Shown: positions 14,402 to 23,399 of the stretch, one piece after another | Layout: the number at the start of each line of letters is the position of its first letter | Numbering within the stretch: position 1 is the stretch's first letter | Source: Streptococcus sp. CF8_St5-11 | GTDB lineage: Bacteria > Bacillota > Bacilli > Lactobacillales > Streptococcaceae | Direction of reading: 5' to 3' | NCBI RefSeq assembly: GCF_024295625.1 | Contig: NZ_JANCOJ010000002.1 | Location: 542,461-606,460 of the forward strand | DNA: 64,000 nucleotides | Notes under the pieces: model-generated | The model's input: only the letters and a program-made list of their open reading frames with translations | Told to the model about the DNA's origin: nothing | Database searches by the model: none | Program-made: the position numbers and the translations under genes

Positions 14402-15472
14402 ATGAAACGCGAGATCTTATTAGAACGGATTGATAAACTCAAACAAGTCATGCCATGGTACGTCTTAGAATATTACCAATCAAAACTGGCCGTTCCATAT
14501 AGTTTTACGACCTTATACGAATATTTAAAGGAATATGATCGATTTTTCACCTGGGTCTTGGAATCTGGTATATCAGATGCTGACACCATGGCTAATATCC
14601 CTTTAGAGGTTCTGGAGCACATGACCAAGAAAGACATGGAATCCTTTATCCTTTACTTACGTGAACGTCCTCTGCTCAATGCCAATACGACGAAAAACGG
14701 GGTTTCCCAAACAACCATTAACCGTACCCTTTCTGCACTATCTAGTCTCTATAAGTATTTGACTGAGGAAGTTGAAAATGAGCAAGGGGAACCTTATTTC
14801 TACCGCAATGTCATGAAGAAGGTTGCGACCAAGAAAAAGAAAGAAACCTTGGCGGCCCGAGCTGAAAATATCAAGCAAAAGCTCTTTTTAGGGGATGAGA
14901 CAGAAGGTTTCCTCAACTATATCGATCAGGAATACCCTCAAACACTCTCAAATCGCGCCTTATCTTCATTCAATAAGAATAAAGAGCGAGATTTAGCGAT
15001 TATCGCACTCCTTCTTGCCTCTGGTGTCCGTCTCTCTGAGGCAGTTAACCTGGATCTTCGAGATCTCAATCTTAAGATGATGGTGATTGACGTCACTCGA
15101 AAAGGTGGAAAACGAGACTCAGTTAATGTCGCTGCCTTTGCTAAACCCTATTTAGAGCAATATCTTGCTATTCGAGACAAACGTTATAAGACAGAGAAGA
15201 CTGATACAGCCCTCTTCTTAACCTTGTATCGAGGTGTTCCAAACCGGATTGATGCTTCTAGTGTTGAAAAGATGGTGGCCAAGTATTCTGAAGACTTTAA
15301 AGTCCGCGTAACTCCCCACAAACTACGCCATACATTAGCAACTCGTCTCTATGATGCAACCAAATCCCAAGTTTTGGTCAGTCATCAGCTAGGACATGCG
15401 AGCACACAGGTAACGGACTTGTATACCCATATCGTTAATGATGAACAGAAAAATGCCTTGGATAGTTTATAA
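14402..15472 (+). CDS. xerS: XerS tyrosine recombinase
   Basis: 356 residues from the ATG at 14402; a TTG start at 14390 is possible, but GGAG sits just between and fits the ATG. It has a SAM-like N-terminal domain ([18 protein letters not shown], residues ~30-130) and a catalytic domain with the Arg in [10 protein letters not shown], a lysine in TRKGGKRDS, the HxxR box [16 protein letters not shown] and the nucleophilic tyrosine in [10 protein letters not shown]. It is the single-protein Xer system of streptococci and acts at the dif site 50 bp upstream. It is the first core gene after the accessory region. Codon use changes back to core-like here. Confidence 0.95.
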   Translation: MKREILLERIDKLKQVMPWYVLEYYQSKLAVPYSFTTLYEYLKEYDRFFTWVLESGISDADTMANIPLEVLEHMTKKDMESFILYLRERPLLNANTTKNGVSQTTINRTLSALSSLYKYLTEEVENEQGEPYFYRNVMKKVATKKKKETLAARAENIKQKLFLGDETEGFLNYIDQEYPQTLSNRALSSFNKNKERDLAIIALLLASGVRLSEAVNLDLRDLNLKMMVIDVTRKGGKRDSVNVAAFAKPYLEQYLAIRDKRYKTEKTDTALFLTLYRGVPNRIDASSVEKMVAKYSEDFKVRVTPHKLRHTLATRLYDATKSQVLVSHQLGHASTQVTDLYTHIVNDEQKNALDSL

Positions 15473-15510
15473 GATACATAATATAAATTATGTAATGTTT
15501 TAGTGTTAGA

Positions 15511-15550
15511 AAAAGAGCGTAAGATTTTTTATGGTATCTTACGCTCTTTT
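15511..15550. terminator. Bidirectional terminator after xerS
   Basis: AAAAGAGCGTAAGAT pairs with ATCTTACGCTCTTTT over a short T-rich loop. It can serve xerS and the convergent gene ending at 15558. Confidence 0.85.
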
Positions 15551-15557
15551 ATTCTTT

Positions 15558-16199
15558 CTATAAAAATTCGATCCAATAATTACGGTGTGGCTCAATAATG
15601 ACTGGTTTTCCCCAGAATGATTTTAGATAGGCCAAGTTTGCAGGGGTGACCGGTCTTTTTTCACCATTGTACTTCTCTGCACTCTCTTCCGTTAGAAAGC
15701 ATTTAACTGCTTCATATGGAGTACCATCGCTCGCTATTCGATCAATTCCTAAATAAGCAATTTCATCACCGGCTTTTGGAAAATCTGTAAATAGTTTACC
15801 AATAAAATAAACCGTCTTATCTTTCATTAATTCATAAGCCTTACTATTTTCCAGTCTGTTATTCGCTGCAGCGTACATAATACAAAAACTGTCCACAATA
15901 TCTTTCAAAGGCATTAATTCTTCTTTGCTGACTAAAATTTCGTCGGGAGCAAGTCCACCAATGATTAAGTTTTTATAATGAGGTTGCTGGATGACATTAT
16001 CTAAAGCCATTCCTAATGGTAGTTGGACAGCTTGATAGCCTAATGGTTCGAGCTCTTGCTTTTTCTGGTCAAGGTGTTCTTGTGTAATACTGACATTCAA
16101 ATCATATGGACTGGAAGGTTGTTCCTTGCTAAAAAAAGCCACTACCATACGATCTAACTGTTCAAATAGACCAAGTTTTTCAACTGGAATTTTCATCAT
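15558..16199 (-). CDS. Conserved streptococcal protein of unknown function (possibly SseB-like)
   Basis: 213-residue soluble protein, no signal peptide. Segments such as KTVYFIGKLFTDFPKAGDEI, AVKCFLTEESAEKY and the C-terminal KPVIIEPHRNYWIEF alternate strands and helices in a manner that recalls the second domain of SseB-like proteins, but I cannot assign it firmly. The start has two consecutive ATGs behind GGGG, so either may be used. It converges on xerS across a shared terminator. The next gene upstream lies 115 bases away and belongs to a separate operon. Confidence 0.6.
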   Translation of the reverse strand: MMKIPVEKLGLFEQLDRMVVAFFSKEQPSSPYDLNVSITQEHLDQKKQELEPLGYQAVQLPLGMALDNVIQQPHYKNLIIGGLAPDEILVSKEELMPLKDIVDSFCIMYAAANNRLENSKAYELMKDKTVYFIGKLFTDFPKAGDEIAYLGIDRIASDGTPYEAVKCFLTEESAEKYNGEKRPVTPANLAYLKSFWGKPVIIEPHRNYWIEFL

Positions 16200-16313
16200 C
16201 GAATATGATCCCCTTTTTTGTTCAGATTTCCTCTATATCTACTCTCATTATTTTTGAATATCCAGAAAAGAGACCGTGTCATGAACTAACTTTCGTTTTA
16301 CGACTATATTTTC

Positions 16314-17204
16314 TCACCAGGCATAATTTTTCTCACCGCATGTAACCATGGCTGCTAATAACCCCTCTGGTGTCAATTTCTTCAAGCCTCCATAGGTTGG
16401 ATCCTGTACATGTGTATCAGGGTCTAGATAATAGATTGCTGAGATGTCCTTGCCATCTGCTGTCAATTCATAGCCTACTCCAATCACATTATGTTCCCCA
16501 CTTTTTCCAGGATAGATTTGTGCTACATTGAAGGTGTAATAGAGAGGATAGCCATCGTCAATATCTTTGCGCACGCGTTCTTTAAAGATTCGGATATCTT
16601 CAGAATCTGGACGAGCGTCCGTTACAGTAGCTAGTCGATAACCAGCTTGATTTCCACTTGGTTCTGGATAGCCAAATAGATTCTGATTCAATACGCGAAT
16701 CGCATCCCGATTATGAGTCCCATAGGGATTATAAGTTCCCATTTCCTTAGCCAATTGATGTTGAGAGACGCTAACCCCTCGACTAGCCAGCATCATATGG
16801 ACTGTCGCCGGAGCACAGAAATACCATTCTTCTTGAAGTTTTAAAGGAATAGACAATAGTTTTCGGACCCCTTGATTCTCTTTGGTCGATGTTTCTTGTT
16901 TGAGTGATTGAGAAGGTTGCGTATTCTCTTGCGATGAAGCTTGTTCCTGTTTTGAAGATGGCAAAGTTTGCTGAGTTCCAGCTTCTGCGCCGCCTTCCTT
17001 AATTTTTAATCGCTCTGCTACCTCTGCTGGCATTGGAGGATTAGGTTCTGTACGCTCCTTTGTTTTTACACTAACTGTTGTTGATGAAGGGGGTGTGACC
17101 TTACGAGAACTGGAAGGACTTGTTTTACTTTCTTTTGGTGTCTCTTTACAGCCAGATAAACCAAGCAAAGTCAGAAGTACAAGGAATAAATGAACTTTTT
17201 TCAT
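16314..17204 (-). CDS. Lipoprotein with C39-like cysteine peptidase domain
   Basis: 296 residues from ATG 17204 with AGGAG before it. The signal peptide has lipobox LLGLSGC, giving a lipid-anchored outer-face protein. A low-complexity Ser/Thr/Gln linker of about 100 residues follows. Residues ~125-295 form a Peptidase_C39-like domain with the catalytic cysteine in EEWYFCAPATVHMM, the histidine in SGEHNVIGVGYE and the aspartate in AIYYLDPDTH. Classical C39 domains cut double-glycine leaders inside the cell; this one acts outside the membrane, so its substrate is unclear. It is the last gene of the operon 20216-16314 behind an ABC-type exporter, which suggests processing of or defence against an exported peptide. 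Confidence 0.75.
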   Translation of the reverse strand: MKKVHLFLVLLTLLGLSGCKETPKESKTSPSSSRKVTPPSSTTVSVKTKERTEPNPPMPAEVAERLKIKEGGAEAGTQQTLPSSKQEQASSQENTQPSQSLKQETSTKENQGVRKLLSIPLKLQEEWYFCAPATVHMMLASRGVSVSQHQLAKEMGTYNPYGTHNRDAIRVLNQNLFGYPEPSGNQAGYRLATVTDARPDSEDIRIFKERVRKDIDDGYPLYYTFNVAQIYPGKSGEHNVIGVGYELTADGKDISAIYYLDPDTHVQDPTYGGLKKLTPEGLLAAMVTCGEKNYAW

Positions 17205-17218
17205 GATTTTTCTCCTTT

Positions 17219-17575
17219 CTACCATTCTTGATAGCGCATCACGGAGTTTTCATTTCGATAGATTTCACCTTTTGGAATCTCACTATCCTTCTTTTTGAAT
17301 TGAATCCATAGAATCCCTTTGTTCGATAGCAAAATTGGTCCATGATCATATAAATAATGAATTCGATGCTTTAAATCCCACAAATAATATTGAGATTTAA
17401 CACGCTCCTCACTTCTTCTTTCTCCCATATAAGTGATATAAATATTGCGATATATGGAGGTTTCTGCCTGTGAAGTAGAAAATATCTTCTTATGTTTTTT
17501 ATTTTCAAAGGTAAATGAAACATCTTTATTATTTGCAACCAAGTTAATATAAAAAATCCTACCATTCTTCAGCAT
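17219..17575 (-). CDS. Small protein of the ABC/C39 operon, unknown function
   Basis: 118 residues, basic, mostly beta-prone (RIFYINLVANNKDVSFTF, RNIYITYMGER, YYLWDLKHRIHYLYDHG, GILWIQFKKKD). There is no clear signal peptide or membrane segment. It starts three bases after the ATPase stop and ends 14 bases before the lipoprotein start, so it is translated within the operon. I do not recognise the family. It could be an accessory or immunity component. Confidence 0.6.
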   Translation of the reverse strand: MLKNGRIFYINLVANNKDVSFTFENKKHKKIFSTSQAETSIYRNIYITYMGERRSEERVKSQYYLWDLKHRIHYLYDHGPILLSNKGILWIQFKKKDSEIPKGEIYRNENSVMRYQEW

Positions 17576-17578
17576 GGA

Positions 17579-18205
17579 CTAGTTGAGTTTTACCACTTCG
17601 TCAGCTTTTTCCCAAATTACTGGATTATGGGTTGCAATAATGATTATACGATCTTGATTCTTTAACATTAAGAGCAAGTCCATCACCTCTTGTGAAGTTT
17701 CTGGATCCAGTGCTGCAGTTAGTTCATCTGCCAAAATTAAAGGTGGATCTTTTAAAATAACTTTAGCTAATGCGACACGTTGCGCCTCTCCCCCAGATAA
17801 TTCATAAATCTTTTGATCCAGAGCAAGGTAAGCCAATCCTACTTTTTTGAGCACTTCTTCTTCTTGCTGCTTCTTCTCTTTTTTCGTTAATTTTTGCCCA
17901 ATCAATCCCAAATCTAAATTTGTAGCGATAGTCTCGTTTTCAAGTAGGCCAAAGTTTTGGAAGAGATAACCTAATTCACGCTTAAAGAAGTGATGCTGTT
18001 TGATTTGTTTCAGTTCTTGCCCTTGATAGCTTATACTCCCTTCTTCATAAGGCTCTATCTTCGCCAAGATATTGAGCAAGGTTGTTTTACCACACCCACT
18101 ATTTCCGATCAGAGCATAGACCTTACCTTCTGTAAATTGCAAGCTCAAATCTTGAAAGACCGTTCGTTGGCCAAATGATTTGGTTAAATGTTCTACGCTA
18201 ATCAT
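17579..18205 (-). CDS. ABC transporter ATPase (MacB/bacteriocin-exporter type)
   Basis: 208-residue ATPase with Walker A GNSGCGKTTLL (residues ~33-43), Q-loop LFQNFGL, signature LSGGEAQRVALAK, Walker B LILADELTAALD and switch histidine in IIATHNP. In the Walker B region the common EPT is ELT. The short single-domain form is that of LolD/MacB-like ATPases that work with long-loop FtsX-like membrane proteins. One base separates it from the membrane protein gene upstream, so they form one unit. Confidence 0.85.
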   Translation of the reverse strand: MISVEHLTKSFGQRTVFQDLSLQFTEGKVYALIGNSGCGKTTLLNILAKIEPYEEGSISYQGQELKQIKQHHFFKRELGYLFQNFGLLENETIATNLDLGLIGQKLTKKEKKQQEEEVLKKVGLAYLALDQKIYELSGGEAQRVALAKVILKDPPLILADELTAALDPETSQEVMDLLLMLKNQDRIIIIATHNPVIWEKADEVVKLN

Positions 18206-18206
18206 A

Positions 18207-20216
18207 TTAGGCTCCTTTCAGTACAGTGGCTAACAAGTGGTCTTCTTTATGAGACCGGTACAGGAGAATGAACCAAGCATTAGTAATAAATAGCAAGAGA
18301 GTGACAAGAGCAATCCACCATTCCGAAGTGAGAATGAATACCAGGAGGCTTCCTAATAGTAAGAGGCTACTTTCTGAGAGCAAAATCATTTGGTGAATGT
18401 TTACAAATCCCAGACCTGCAATCTTCTTCAAGAAGATTTGTTTTCTAAACTCTTCAAAATATAGGAAATTCATAGTGTTAAAAAGAAGAACAGAGGTTGC
18501 TATACCAAAGACTCCTCCTGCAATCGCCATGAGATTTTCTATTTGTATTTTTTGGGCCATTCGCTGGTAAACGTCCACTGCATAGTCGTACTGACTAACA
18601 CTTTTTTCAAGATTATACTCAGCGACTAGTTTTTTACTATTCTGAAGTTCATTAAAATAAAGGTAGGGATTTAGATCGGTGAAATATGGATTCACATAGC
18701 CTCCAAAACTTTCAGGTTGAATAACCACTAAAACTGGATCGGTAAAGAATTGCTGATAGCTGATTGGTGTGTTGTTGTAGATAAAGCGTTTTTGATTATT
18801 CGGAATATACGTTACCTGCGCCTTCATTGATAAGGTGATATTTCCTTGATCATCTCGAGGAGATAGATAATCTTCATATCGTTTGATCATCTCCTCTTCT
18901 CGACCTTTTAATTTTTCCGGAAGTAAGAGTCCAAATTCTCCAGCTTGCAAGTGATTCAAGCGCTCTTTTTCCTCAGGGGAAACTGAGATCCTTTGGATAT
19001 CAAGATAATTTGGAGTGACATACAGGCTATTGGCAAGAGGATCGTAATCTGTGATTGAAAACTCTTTACCTGTACTAGGATCCGTCATAACTCCTTTTGA
19101 ACTAAAAGATACGAGATTATGATAAGCTAAAAGACCACCATTTTCAATACCAGACTCGATGAACTTAGACCATTTTGCTCTGTTCTCAATTTGCGTCTCT
19201 TTGTTTGTTTTCTGTGAAAAATCCTCCCGATTTTCACCAATTTGAACCCAATTCGACTGTTTTGACCAAGCCTCACTTCCCTCTTGGTGAGTTTGCCAGA
19301 CTGATCCATAAATACTGATTCTATGAATCGCAAGGCCAATTAATGCCACAGCGAGAAATTGACAAATAAAGAGGAAAACCAAAATGCGCTTTAATGGAAC
19401 TTTCCCTTTTAGAAGGGTGACTAAATGCATTGTTTGAATACTATATGCAAAAATGAAGGATAAGATAGCAGATAAAATAAGTAACATCCCATTGTAAATG
19501 ATACTACTTGAAATGATGACGGAATAGGTAAAAGGTGTTAATTGGAAAGAATAAATCAAAACCGCACCCATTATACTTGCGACAATACATCCCAAAAGCA
19601 ACTCTATACTATCATCTTTTAAGGAATGTCCAAAAAGCTGCAAGCGTCTCATTCCTGAGATATATCGAATCCCAGCGCTTCTCATTTCAAGTGTTTTTTG
19701 TATAATCGTCAAAGCGCTAAAACTAATAATAAAAATAACCAAGGCAAGTGATTGTGAACCTGAGCCAAAAAAGGCAATAAAGGTCTGCAGAGGATTTGGT
19801 TTCTCTATAAAAGTTTGTGAGAAACCAAGAGTATGAAGCGTTTGATCCAGCTTTTCAGTTTCTAAATCACCTGTTAATACATAATAATTCACTACCAGGC
19901 TTTCATTGGCAGCCAGTTCTTTCTTCTCTCTTTTAATTCCAAGAGGAAGCTTTCCCTCTCCGTAGATATCATAGGTGAAAACAACCTGCCCTTTAGAATC
20001 TGTTCTTTGTATCTGACGGGCAATTATACTATGATTTTCCCTTGCCAAACGGTCTAAACTGGAAGATAACTCTTCATATGTGACGCTCTTTTCTCGTCTC
20101 AGCACAGCTACTACCGGAAGACTGCTGTGGATAACCGTATTTGGAGAAATAAAGGCAATCCAAATCAAAAAGCTAGAGATGAAAAGGTTTGATAAAATAA
20201 TAAATACACGTTTCAT
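18207..20216 (-). CDS. Bacteriocin-associated integral membrane protein (FtsX/lactococcin-972 type)
   Basis: 669 residues. One N-terminal membrane segment (VFIILSNLFISSFLIWIAF) is followed by an outside domain of ~130 residues, then three membrane segments (LALVIFIISFSALTII, LLLGCIVASIMGAVLIYSF, IYNGMLLILSAILSFIFAYS), a further segment near residue 285, a second large outside domain of ~240 residues, and three C-terminal segments. This is the layout of the 'bacteriocin-associated integral membrane' proteins found with lactococcin-972-like peptides, thought to serve in export or immunity. No lactococcin-972-like peptide gene is visible next to it. It starts at ATG 20216 as first gene of a four-gene operon. 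Confidence 0.75.
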   Translation of the reverse strand: MKRVFIILSNLFISSFLIWIAFISPNTVIHSSLPVVAVLRREKSVTYEELSSSLDRLARENHSIIARQIQRTDSKGQVVFTYDIYGEGKLPLGIKREKKELAANESLVVNYYVLTGDLETEKLDQTLHTLGFSQTFIEKPNPLQTFIAFFGSGSQSLALVIFIISFSALTIIQKTLEMRSAGIRYISGMRRLQLFGHSLKDDSIELLLGCIVASIMGAVLIYSFQLTPFTYSVIISSSIIYNGMLLILSAILSFIFAYSIQTMHLVTLLKGKVPLKRILVFLFICQFLAVALIGLAIHRISIYGSVWQTHQEGSEAWSKQSNWVQIGENREDFSQKTNKETQIENRAKWSKFIESGIENGGLLAYHNLVSFSSKGVMTDPSTGKEFSITDYDPLANSLYVTPNYLDIQRISVSPEEKERLNHLQAGEFGLLLPEKLKGREEEMIKRYEDYLSPRDDQGNITLSMKAQVTYIPNNQKRFIYNNTPISYQQFFTDPVLVVIQPESFGGYVNPYFTDLNPYLYFNELQNSKKLVAEYNLEKSVSQYDYAVDVYQRMAQKIQIENLMAIAGGVFGIATSVLLFNTMNFLYFEEFRKQIFLKKIAGLGFVNIHQMILLSESSLLLLGSLLVFILTSEWWIALVTLLLFITNAWFILLYRSHKEDHLLATVLKGA

Positions 20217-20402
20217 ATCATCACACTTTCTAAAGCAGAAAAGGAAAGTAATACCTAGCTAGTCAATCATTTTCGTTGTTTCGTAATTCCTGAGTTTTAT
20301 AAATTATAGTTATATTCTTTGTAAGCGAATACACTTTTCCACCTTTACTATACTACAAAATCCTTAGTAAAACAATAATTTCTATGTGAAACTAGTTTCA
20401 AA

Positions 20403-20432
20403 AAAGAGATCCGCTTCTGCGAATCTCTTTTG
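20403..20432 (-). terminator. Terminator after lplA
   Basis: On the minus strand AAAAGAGATTCGC-AGAA-GCGGATCTCTTTTTT directly follows the lplA stop codon. Confidence 0.85.
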
Positions 20433-20435
20433 ACT

Positions 20436-21425
20436 TTATTCCACCACAGCCTCAGCAATTTCTTCTGCAGTGATTCCTGCGAAGTAACGACCTAAATTAA
20501 TGGTATGAAGGGCTTTAAGAACATCTTCGCGTTCGTATTTGACACCACGAAGGACATCTTCTACTGCTGCTACGTCTTCGATACCAAAGAAGTCTCCATA
20601 AATCTTGATGTCTTGGATCTTGGATTCAATGACGTTAGCGAAGATTTCAACCTTACCGCTGGGGAATTTAGTGCCACGACGGACATTGTATTCAGGGGAC
20701 TTCCCATAGTTCCAATCCCAGGTACCGAACTTGGTTTCCTTGATACGGTTGATCTCTGCCAATTCTTCATCCGAGAAGACATATTCTGTCATCTCAGGAT
20801 ATTCTTTCTTCATGTAGTCCAGAAGCAGGTCACGGAACTCTTCGACGGTGATTTTTTCTGGCAACTCGTCGATAATATTGGTCACACGAGCACGAACCGA
20901 TTTAACCCCTTTAGACTCAAACTTGTCTTTAGACACCTTGAGAGCATTGGCAAGGACAGACAAATCAACATCAAAAAGAAGGCAACCATGGTGCATGATC
21001 CGTCCATTGATGTAAGCTTGGGCATTCCCACAGAATTTCTTACCGTCGATTTCCAAGTCGTTACGGCCTGTAAATTCAGCTTTAACACCAAGTTCAGCTA
21101 AAGTATTGATCACAGGAGTAGAAAAACTCTTGAAGTCAAAGGCCTTGTTTTCATCTTCTTTTGAAATGATGGTATAGTTAAGGTTGTTCAAATCATGGTA
21201 AACAGCTCCACCACCACTGATCCGACGGACCACTTCAATTCCATGCTCCCGAACGTAGTCACGGTTGATTTCTTCGATGGTATTTTGGTGACGACCAACG
21301 ATGATGGATGGTTTGTTAATCCAGAGAAGGAAGATTTGATCCTCGTCCAATAGATGCTTAAAAGCATACTCTTCTAAAGCAATATTAAAAGCTGTATCAT
21401 TTGAATAATTAATAATGTATTTCAT
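20436..21425 (-). CDS. lplA: Lipoate-protein ligase A
   Basis: 329 residues. It carries the lipoate-ligase motif RRISGGGAVYHDL (about 70-82), GRNDLEIDGKKFCGNAQAY with the active lysine region, and HHGCLLFDVDL; a C-terminal accessory domain follows (~250-329). It joins lipoate to lipoyl domains via lipoyl-AMP and so activates the dehydrogenase complex encoded just upstream (pdhDCBA). Two hairpins lie between pdhD and lplA, so lplA may have a lower or separately controlled expression. The single lipoyl domain in this cluster is on E3. Confidence 0.9.
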   Translation of the reverse strand: MKYIINYSNDTAFNIALEEYAFKHLLDEDQIFLLWINKPSIIVGRHQNTIEEINRDYVREHGIEVVRRISGGGAVYHDLNNLNYTIISKEDENKAFDFKSFSTPVINTLAELGVKAEFTGRNDLEIDGKKFCGNAQAYINGRIMHHGCLLFDVDLSVLANALKVSKDKFESKGVKSVRARVTNIIDELPEKITVEEFRDLLLDYMKKEYPEMTEYVFSDEELAEINRIKETKFGTWDWNYGKSPEYNVRRGTKFPSGKVEIFANVIESKIQDIKIYGDFFGIEDVAAVEDVLRGVKYEREDVLKALHTINLGRYFAGITAEEIAEAVVE

Positions 21426-21524
21426 AGTAATTCCAAAAAATTCGTTTTATAAATCCTACTCATAGCAGGATGAGCGTTAGACAGAAATAGTTGAATTTCA
21501 CTTAATTTTCTGAAGTAGTAAAAA

Positions 21525-21584
21525 GAAATGTAACGATAACTCGTTACATTTCTCGGAAAAATTGAGACTAGAGGCTCAATTTTT
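21525..21584 (-). terminator. Two hairpins between pdhD and lplA, the second a terminator
   Basis: Hairpin one is GAAATGTAACGA/TCGTTACATTTC (21525-21552), a perfect 12-bp stem. Hairpin two is AAAAATTGAG/CTCAATTTTT (21557-21584), a perfect 10-bp stem ending in a T-run on either strand. Together they can limit read-through from the pdh genes into lplA. Confidence 0.75.
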
Positions 21585-21654
21585 AGGCATGGAACTCTAA
21601 GAGAGGTCGTTGCCGTCCGTACTACTTTAAGAAAATCTAATTGAAATAATAATA

Positions 21655-23358
21655 TTATTTCTTCTTAGGTGAGTGAACTGCCAAGCCAAGTACATCCGCA
21701 AAAGCTTCGTACATCACTTCTGAGAAGGTTGGGTGACCATGAATGGTCTTGAGCATTTCTTCTACAGTGATTTCCATCTCAATGATGGTAGAAGCTTCGT
21801 TGATCAATTCAGCAGCTGCTGGACCAATGATGTGAACCCCAAGAACTTCACCATATTTCTTGTCTGCAATGACTTTTACAAATCCTTGAGCCGCATCTGA
21901 TGCAATGGCACGCCCGTTTGCGGCAAAGTTGAATTTACCGATTTGGACATCATATTTCTCACGAGCTTGTTCTTCTGTCAAACCAACAGCCGCAACTTCT
22001 GGAAGTGTGTAGATAGCTGCAGGAGTTAAGTTCAATTTGGCAACAGCGTGGTTTCCTTTAAGAGCATTTTCAGCCGCTACTTCACCCATACGGAAGGCAG
22101 CGTGGGCCAACATCTTCGTACCATTGATATCACCTGGCGCATAGATACCTGGAACAGATGTTTCCATGTATTCATTGACCTTGATCCGACCACGATCCAA
22201 TTCAAAATCAACTTCTCCGATTCCTTCAAGATCTGGAACACGTCCGATTGAAAGAAGAGCTTTGTTTGCAATGATATCGTCTTTTCCTTCAACCTTGATA
22301 CGGAGTTTGCCATCTTCTTCAATGATTTCTTGCAGTTTAGTATCTGTCAAGATAGTCATACCTTTGCGTTCGAGGATCAAACGAAGGTTCTTAGATACTT
22401 CCGCATCCATAGCTGGAACAATGCGGTCCATCATTTCAATAACCGTAACTTTTGAACCAAAGGTCATAAAGGCTTGACCAAGCTCGATACCGACAACTCC
22501 ACCACCAATGATCACAAGGCTTTCTGGGACTTCATTCATATCCAAGATGTCATCACTCGTCATTACAAGGGAAGACTCCATACCAGGAACGTTAATCTTG
22601 CTGACTTTTGAACCACCAGCAAGGATAATCTTCTTAGTTTCAAGTAACTCAGAACCATTGACCAAAACATTCTTATCTTTCGTAATGGTACCGATACCCT
22701 TATGAACATCAACTCCGTAGCTACGAAGAAGTCCTGCAACACCACCAACCAAAGTATTTACGACCTTGTTCTTGGTTTCAAGAACCTTGTCCATATCCAC
22801 TGTGAAGCTAGGATTGTCAATGATGATCCCACGGTTTGCCGCATGACCGATATTTTCAATGATTTCAGCGTTGTGGAGGTAAGTCTTAGTTGGGATACAT
22901 CCGCGGTTCAAGCAAGTTCCACCAAGTTCAGATTTCTCAACAAGGGCAACCTTACCACCCAATTGAGCTGCCTTGATAGCAGATACGTAACCAGCAGGAC
23001 CACCACCGATCACTACGATATCATAAGCATCATCGCTCTTATTGTCATCATTTGAAGCACTTGCTGCAGGTGCTGGGCTAGCTTCTGGTGCAGAAGCTCC
23101 AGCTGATGGGATGTTTTCCCCTTCCTCACCAAGGTAACCGATAACTTCTGTTACAGGGACTGTCTCGCCGTCCCCTTTTAAGATAGCAATCAAGTAGCCA
23201 TCTTCTTCAGCTTCCAATTCCATGCTGACTTTATCTGTCATGATTTCAAGGAGAATTTCTCCTTCTTTTACAAATTCGCCGACTTTTTTATTCCACTGAA
23301 CGATTTGTCCTTCGGTCATATCTACGCCGGCTTTTGGCATAATTACTTCTAAGGCCAT
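21655..23358 (-). CDS. pdhD: Dihydrolipoamide dehydrogenase (E3) with N-terminal lipoyl domain
   Basis: 567 residues. Residues 1-80 are a biotinyl/lipoyl domain with the lipoylated lysine in EIMTDKVSMELEA. An Ala/Pro-rich hinge follows (~85-110). The flavoprotein part has the FAD site VVIGGGPAGYVSAIKAAQ, the redox disulphide GGTCLNRGCIPTKT, an NAD site IIGGGVVGIELGQ, and the C-terminal dimer/catalytic segment HGHPTFSEVMYEA. It reoxidises dihydrolipoamide with NAD+. Lipoyl-bearing E3 proteins are known in streptococci. It lies 41 bases after pdhC in the same operon. Confidence 0.93.
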   Translation of the reverse strand: MALEVIMPKAGVDMTEGQIVQWNKKVGEFVKEGEILLEIMTDKVSMELEAEEDGYLIAILKGDGETVPVTEVIGYLGEEGENIPSAGASAPEASPAPAASASNDDNKSDDAYDIVVIGGGPAGYVSAIKAAQLGGKVALVEKSELGGTCLNRGCIPTKTYLHNAEIIENIGHAANRGIIIDNPSFTVDMDKVLETKNKVVNTLVGGVAGLLRSYGVDVHKGIGTITKDKNVLVNGSELLETKKIILAGGSKVSKINVPGMESSLVMTSDDILDMNEVPESLVIIGGGVVGIELGQAFMTFGSKVTVIEMMDRIVPAMDAEVSKNLRLILERKGMTILTDTKLQEIIEEDGKLRIKVEGKDDIIANKALLSIGRVPDLEGIGEVDFELDRGRIKVNEYMETSVPGIYAPGDINGTKMLAHAAFRMGEVAAENALKGNHAVAKLNLTPAAIYTLPEVAAVGLTEEQAREKYDVQIGKFNFAANGRAIASDAAQGFVKVIADKKYGEVLGVHIIGPAAAELINEASTIIEMEITVEEMLKTIHGHPTFSEVMYEAFADVLGLAVHSPKKK

Positions 23359-23399
23359 TTTATTTCCCTCTTTTTCTTGTTTCTATTCTCTCTCGTTGA

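Noticed and set aside
17219..17575. Lactococcin-972-like bacteriocin gene in the exporter operon
   Set aside because: The 118-residue product has no signal peptide and none of the aromatic repeats of that peptide family.
20505..21101. Long open frame on the plus strand opposite lplA
   Set aside because: It lies entirely within lplA, lacks a ribosome site and known motifs, and reflects the codon bias of the real gene; the same holds for other long antisense frames opposite pdhD, pdhA and the CshA-like gene.
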